From assembly GCF_943734655.1 (NCBI RefSeq), contig NC_071355.1, positions 239,206,027 to 239,270,026 of the forward strand: DNA of 64,000 nucleotides, in the 5' to 3' direction. The stretch is from Sabethes cyaneus. Its lineage: Eukaryota; Arthropoda; Insecta; Diptera; Culicidae. The translations under genes were made by a program, and so were the position numbers. Within the stretch, counting starts at the first letter, position 1, and each line of letters opens with the position of its first letter. A model generated the notes under the pieces. The model ran no database searches and was not told the origin of the DNA. It worked only from the letters and a program-made list of their open reading frames with translations. This document shows positions 58,895 to 64,000 of this stretch, piece by piece.

Positions 58895-59130
58895 AGCACC
58901 TAGGCTTTGTAATTGTCGGTTCGTAATGACTCAATAAGTACTAAAGTATTGCCGAATTTACAAAACGCTGAGTCTCTATTGAACCAATTTTGAGGAGTTT
59001 TCAAAATAATGTTCTTAATCAAAAAAGTTACATTGCATTGATAATTTTACTTTTTGATTGCTGCTTACGTAAACTTTAAATGCATAAGCCGCATGGATGA
59101 GTTAATTTCATAATAGATTTAAGCCAAATT
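58895..59130. repeat. 235 bp repeat, second copy
   Basis: This is a direct copy of 57399-57633, separated from it by 1.26 kb of LINE sequence. Shared landmarks are gctgagtctctattg, aaaaaagttacattgcattg and gcataagccgcatgg. Confidence 0.8.
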
Positions 59131-61535
59131 TTGAAAAAATCATTATCTCTATCATCTTGGTCACCTCGTGACGAGTGGAAACCTACCCACGGTGTCTGGG
59201 AAACCTCCAGACCCTGGGAACGGTTTCGGCCCGCGCCGCTTCCCCTCGCAGAAAGGTGTCACTAGCGCGATAAACGATCCAATTACGGGCTGCCATTTAG
59301 CGAGAATCCATTTTTGAAGCGAAGCAGAAGGTGAAGCAAACAAAGTATCGAATCGATTCCATAAATTGATCGATCGACGATCGATCGATCGCGCATCGGA
59401 TCATAATAAAAGCTCTTCCCCTGCGCCTAGATCACTGCGCCGCTGCCGCGGTGAGATTGAGAACAAAAAACAATAACCACATGTCGAAATCGCAGCAAAA
59501 ATATAATCGAAAAATACTAAATGATAGGTTAATCGAACTAAACATTGCTTTTACGAAATAGAAGCCCCGCCGCCCGGTCACTATCATCATTATGCATTCC
59601 TTCTCCGTATTTGGGGTCTTCCCTGCGGGGTCATCTCTCTAAGTAATACCGAGTCTGTGGTGAGCCCGGGACACATTCCCGCCTCGAAATGGTGGAATGC
59701 ACCCGCAGAGGGAAAGGGGAATTGAAATCGAGAAATGATAAGCGCAGGCCTAAAACACAGGCCCAGGCGACGAACCCGATCAGTCACTCAGGCAGCTCAG
59801 TCAGTCCGTCAGCCAGCCAGCCAGCCATCCAACCAGCCAGCCAGTCAGTCAGTCAGTCAGATCACCACTTGCAGTCGATCGAGAGAAAAAAATGCACCGG
59901 AAAGCGAGAGCGAAGACTAAACGAAACAAAAACTGCACAAAAATCGATAAAAATTATCTTTAATTATGGACCTATAAAGTGAAAACGTTTATCTACGTTT
60001 ATATTAATTCATTTTTTGCTGTCTCTTTCGCTGATGCTCTCTCGCTCTCCGGGACCGGATTGCCGCATGTTTCTGCCGGTTCTTGGCGACTCCGTGGTTA
60101 CGATCCTGCGGTTTGATAGCGAAATGCACACTCGCAGAAATGCCTTTACATGTGTGTATAGTCAATGTCTGTAATGCCAACAAATCGAATCTTTCGTCCG
60201 ACCGATCATTCGCCTGCTTCGATCTCCGGTGCTGCTGCTGCTGCGCTGCCCGTTTGATGCTTATTGATGGATTGCTGCGCGGTGTATTCTCAATTTCTCT
60301 GCTTGGCTGTTTTATTTTTTTTCTTTCCTTTATTAAATACAAATGGATCAACACCCCCTGCGCATCCCTTGCGTCGTCCGTCGAGTGTGGAAGATACAAA
60401 ATCGAAATAAAAATATAGCCACTCAATTTAACACGCTTCAAGCAATATTGAACGAAAATTTTGTCCATCAAACCGTTGGTGTTGCGTTGGCTGCGCGGGA
60501 TGATGGTGGAAAATGATCGAAATTATTGTAAAGAATAAAGGCAACCACAACTAAGGCAGCAACAAAAAGACAAAACTATAGATCACACCGTCTGGAGAGG
60601 GTCGATTAATGGGGGGCTGTTTTTTGTTTTGCTGCCGATCAATAGCTTGGGGAAAATTCTGTATTACTTCTTCTATATGTCTGCGCTTGCCACCATTACG
60701 GAACGGAACGGAACTGAACTGGTGTGTCTGCCCAGTGTCTGGACGCAGGAATGGATTGAAATCGCATCATATGTGATATGGTCTTTTCGGGTTTGGTTCT
60801 TTTCGTCAATTTGCCCCGGGTTGATTAGAGAACTTGATTGCAAGGGTTTCTGGTTTTTTTTTTTCGGCGGATTTAGGCATTCAAATTACACCACATACCT
60901 ACTAGCGTTCGTACGATGTACGTGGATGGATCGAAAATGGTTGATTATCACTACAATACGCGCGGTGATTGTTAAGCATCTTGTGTTATAAAATTGGCTT
61001 CAGTCACGGGCTGAATGATTAACTTATTTATGACTCCCGGGAGCAGTTCGGAGTGCGAGTGCCAAAGTGTTTTACCGGGTTGTTAATTTGGAAAAGAGTT
61101 GGAAAAGTTCGAGAAAAGTAAAATGAAATTCAACGAAGCATGCCGTGAATTGCGCTGGAATGGGAACAACGAAATTTTCTTTTCAAGCGTAAACATAGCA
61201 TAGTTCTAAGAATTTTATTGTTCCATCAATTGGAAGTCGTTGAAAATTGATTGGACAAACAAATAATTTGAAAAGAATGCTCTTGTGCACCGCTATTCGT
61301 ACGCATAATTTTAATTGCTCTTGTCCTTAGAATCAAACTTAATCAGTTTGGTTGGAAAACCATGTTCGAAAAACTCGTTTAAATGAATCGAATGCTGGAT
61401 TCAAATCCACAGTCTGCAAAAAGAATTTGTCTAGGTTCTGTCGCAGAGTTGACAGCTTTGCCAGATTAATAGTTGTTTTGCTCAATGAGAGCATATAAGG
61501 TGGGGATGAAGATACATATGTTTCTGTAATAGCGA
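59131..61535. other. low-repeat intronic block 6
   Basis: No mobile-element similarity was found. It has GATCGATC palindromic words at 59365-59395, a CAGC/CAGT tandem run at 59785-59862 and CTG repeats at about 60228-60245. Open frames on both strands (for example 60004-60471 on -) are unrecognised and overlap simple repeats. It is candidate regulatory intron DNA. Confidence 0.35.
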
Positions 61536-61539
61536 ATTT

Positions 61540-61633
61540 GTTTATTCAGTCTGGGTTGAAATTGGATGAATTTTTGGTGTTTATTTGATCCTATTTGATA
61601 GATATAATTCATTTCAACCCGGGTTGAATAAAC
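61540..61633. repeat. short imperfect palindrome
   Basis: tttattcagtctgggttgaaat and its inverse atttcaacccgggttgaataaa are separated by about 50 bp. It is too short to classify. Confidence 0.6.
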
Positions 61634-61804
61634 GCAAGGAACGCAAAGGTTCGATAATCTTTTTTGCAGTTAGGTAACTGCAACGTTCCAAACAGTTCCC
61701 TAGCATTCATTCATTCGCCACGATTCCCTATATGATTGAGTGAATATTGTCTACGTTGGTCATTTATTTGACATTCTCGCTACGTTGCCAGCCCATTGTA
61801 GCCT

Positions 61805-61965
61805 GGCGTGTTTTACTCGCTTGACGGTAGAAAAGCAAAGCCATGGGTGTAAACGTCCTGTTGACAACTTGACCCTTCTTTATCGACAGACTTCGCAGCC
61901 GGCTTTTAGAGTACAGGACAGCTACGGGTATAGTGCAACGATCCTACTGACTATCTAGCAGCACC
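61805..61965 (-). mobile_element. SINE-like copy, reverse orientation
   Basis: aaaagcaaagccatgggtg, acttgacccttctttatcga and cagacttcgcagccgg are the reverse complement of the SINE-like body at 1030-1215 and 48378-48447. A gtgcaacgatcctactga section mirrors tcagcaggatcgttgcac. The B-box end is truncated or diverged. Confidence 0.65.
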
Positions 61966-62621
61966 GCTGGATGGCAACCATATCTATATATACATGGTAC
62001 AACTCGTGATTCAAGCGCGTTTGTCACAGTTTATTCGCCAGCTTACTGTCAAGAATTGACCGCAGTATCTTACACTCAAAGCCGTCAAGAGCTCGCCGGT
62101 CTCTCTGTCCACGCTCTACGGTCATAGAATGTCACTGGGTCAATGGGAATCAGTCTCCATCACTCCATCACTCTTCGCTTTCAGTTTATAGTCCGTCAAA
62201 TGGCTGTACCCAAGGGGCTAGTCACTCGGCACAGCCGTTTTTATGTTAGGCGACTTGAAACGAGCCGAACTGTGCCGATGTTGTACCGAAAGTGCCGAAC
62301 TGCAAGATTTGTTAAATTCGTTATAATCTGATAGATCTGGCCATCGTGCGAGATGATTTTGACAACTGGCAGTGCTCCCGGGTTTCATATGTAAAATTGA
62401 ATCGAAGCTGTGCCGCTTGATATCTCTGGAGTGCCGCGGCACAATGTGTGAGTGAGTCAGTTTGCCTACGAATGGCCGAAACTCAAATGGACGACAATAA
62501 CAATAGGTTTAGTGGATCTAAGGGCCGAATTACAAATGTCCGAAAGATACATGACTAAATCACGAATGGCCGAATGTCATAGAAAATAATCGAGGCCGTT
62601 GGCCTGCTCAAAGATTAGGTA

Positions 62622-62927
62622 CACTCTTAAATGATTCTACCTGTAAATTGGTCGGATTTAGTTAAAGTTAGGTTGAAACTACTCAAAATGCCCTTAAAGT
62701 GTACAAACTCAGATTTTGAGTAGTTTTTCAACCAAAAAATTGGTAGTAGGAACTTAAAATTGCGTTATTTGTCATAGAGAATAATTCAATTATCGGTAGC
62801 AAGTAGCCAAAATTGGATGAAATTTTTACCCAAAGTTTGAGTTTGTACACTTTAAGGGCATTTTGAGTAGTTTCAACCTAACTTTAACTAAATCCGACCT
62901 ATTTACAGGTAGAATCATTTAAGAGTG
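62622..62927. mobile_element. TA-flanked MITE, about 90 bp TIRs
   Basis: The 306 bp element starts CACTCTTAAATGATTCTACC and ends with its exact inverse. TA flanks lie at 62620-62621 and 62928-62929. Arms are nearly perfect for about 90 bp (to tacaaactca/tgagtttgta). It fits the Tc1/mariner MITE type. Confidence 0.88.
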
Positions 62928-62940
62928 TATATACTGTCCT

Positions 62941-63470
62941 CCCGAGCAGGAGCGAAGAGCAAAATAATATAAAAACAATATCAAATGTTATAATGGTATA
63001 TTTTGTTATTGAATTGATACGGAAGATACATTGATAACACATTTTGTTATTGAGTGGATATTCAAAACAGTGGTTATAAGATGAGTTTAATAACTGATTT
63101 TGTTATCATATCTTATTTTGGCCTTAACATGACATTCGACATATTTCATACAATTTTTTTTATTGATTAAAGATATTTCAGATTATAACTATTTTATAAA
63201 ATGATTTTGTAATATCTCATATACTACTGCATTTGCTATTCAATACCTAAATAATACTAAAATATGTTATTCTAAACTCTGAATGCAGTCATGTTATTGC
63301 TTTGTTATTCAAATAACACAAGTAGTTATTCTTTTAGCCTTAAAGGAGTAAAATTTTGATATTATTTTTTGTTGTGTAATGTCAGCCAAAACAAGGCCAA
63401 ATTTTGATATGAGTTATTCGATTTTCAATAACACATTTTGATGTTATTTTGCTCTTCGCTCCTGCTCGGG
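62941..63470. mobile_element. 530 bp TIR MITE (CCCGAGCAGGAGCG ends)
   Basis: Perfect 27-bp inverted ends begin CCCGAGCAGGAGCGAAGAGC. AT-rich subterminal repeats of ttgttatt/aataaca type fill the interior. It sits between tactgtcct and cttacccgc, the two halves of one GGCCGAA-element phrase (ctgtccttactcg in copy 1). A 2-3 bp target duplication is possible. Confidence 0.85.
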
Positions 63471-63594
63471 CTTACCCGCTGCCGCTCGTTTGGACTCGAC
63501 TAAGAGATAACCCCTGCTAGTCAGTAAAGCTAGGAAAATGCATGTTTCTAAATAGCGGTAATTTCTGTGGGTGGATCCTCTTAGATTTCGCTTT

Positions 63595-64000
63595 TCGCCT
63601 AGCCTAGGTTACTTCCGCCGTCGCAAAATTCCTTGCAATGATATCAAAGCCATCTAGTGTCAAACTACTTTTGATGAAAATCGTGCTTCTAGTGTTGATG
63701 ACCGCTCGTCGAATCACCACCTCAACAGCGATGTTGAACAGCAAGCAGGATAAGCTTGTCTCAACCATCACTGCGTTTCAAAGGGACTCGAGAGTGTCCC
63801 CGAGCATCCAACGAAACAAATCACTCGATCTAATTTAGCTCTGATCAGTCGCGTCATTTTGTCCGGAAAACCGTGTTCGTGCATTAACTGCCGTAACTAT
63901 CCTCGATCGACTGTGTCGTATGCTGCTTTGAAGTCAATAAAAATGTAAGGCCTGGGCACGTTGTACTGCCGATTTTTCTGCAAGATCTGTCGGATTGTTA
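63595..64000 (-). pseudogene. LINE (FGGVQT family), copy 6, runs off window
   Basis: DNA matches copy 3 (32600-32890) in order: ccgtcgcaaaattcctt, gcaatgatatcaaagcc, gcgatgttgaacagca, then ccggaaaaccgtgttcgt and tcgactgtgtcgtatgctgc. Continuation at 63950 (tgggcacgttgtactgccga) shows what the uninterrupted LINE looks like at the point where copy 3 is split. Frames are broken. It continues past the edge. Confidence 0.82.

Larger units (their letters stand above)
62465..63577. mobile_element. GGCCGAA-type TIR element, copy 2, interrupted
   Basis: The left end cctacgaatggccgaaac parallels 10905. Host sequence then follows copy 1 (catagaaaataatcg, tatactgtcc, then ttacccgctgccgctcgtt, taagagataacccctgctag and cagtaaagctaggaaaatgc). 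It has two MITEs (62622-62927, 62941-63470) inserted only 13 bp apart. The right terminus is missing; similarity to copy 1 ends near 63577, before a LINE. Confidence 0.8.

Noticed and set aside
60004..60471. 155-codon - strand frame
   Set aside because: It is low-complexity (Q/R/K-rich over CTG repeats) with no domain. It is probably chance in a GC-balanced intron block.
1..64000. CRISPR arrays, rRNA genes, complete tRNA genes, endogenous viral genes
   Set aside because: None was seen on inspection of either strand. The only pol III-like boxes belong to SINE-like copies. No viral polymerase, capsid or envelope motif was recognised.

Overview
The window is animal nuclear DNA. It is most probably from a culicine mosquito (Aedes/Culex type), although that placement is an inference. 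It is AT-rich, intron-dominated and full of degenerate LINE fragments, Tc1/mariner relics and hairpin (foldback) or MITE-like elements. Exons are few and joined by GT-AG introns. No bacterial-style operons, rRNA genes or CRISPR arrays were seen.

The one host gene recognised is dachshund (dac), on the + strand. Five consecutive coding exons can be placed: 43712-43869, 52852-53062, 53126-53235, 53305-53499 and 53675-53935. All their phases agree, and joined they encode about 311 residues. They cover the linker just after the N-terminal Ski/Sno (DACHbox-N) domain through to the start of the C-terminal DACHbox-C/coiled coil. The exon(s) for the Ski/Sno domain and the coiled-coil exons are not in the window. 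So positions 1-43711 are most simply read as a very large upstream intron (or the 5' part of the locus), 43870-52851 as a 9 kb intron, and 53936-64000 as the start of another long intron. Dac is a nuclear transcription cofactor of the eye, leg and brain retinal-determination network.

Layout. 1-5 kb: CT-rich dispersed repeat, a tRNA-derived SINE-like copy, a LINE scrap, a TIR element and a hairpin MITE. 5-8.8 kb: low-repeat intron. 8.8-11.7 kb: simple and A-rich degenerate arrays carrying two inserted TIR elements. 12-16 kb: a histone H2A pseudogene split by a LINE, flanked by a dispersed repeat. 16-24 kb: MITE, minisatellite, foldbacks, mariner and Tc1 transposase relics. 24-29 kb: low-repeat intron. 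29-35 kb: LINE fragments, one interrupted by a 1.2 kb TIR element. 34.7-37.9 kb: an inverted pair of about 940 bp TTAA-flanked elements. 38-41 kb: a mariner relic and a foldback. 41-44 kb: low-repeat DNA leading to the first dac exon. 44-50 kb: intron with foldbacks and LINEs. 50-52.8 kb: low-repeat DNA. 52.8-54 kb: clustered dac exons. 55-59 kb: a LINE broken by two large foldbacks, one of which carries a further insertion. 59-61.6 kb: low-repeat DNA. 61.8-64 kb: a SINE-like copy, a TIR element containing two MITEs, and a LINE running off the edge.

The transposon relics do not work together. They record successive insertion into dac introns, and several nests give a clear order of events. 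The six low-repeat blocks are the best candidates for dac regulatory DNA. No convincing new cellular system was found. The most unusual structures are the LINE-split H2A pseudogene, the inverted TTAA-element pair, the multi-level nests at 55-58 kb and 62.5-63.6 kb, and a foldback family with a perfect AGAGCGCTCT core.
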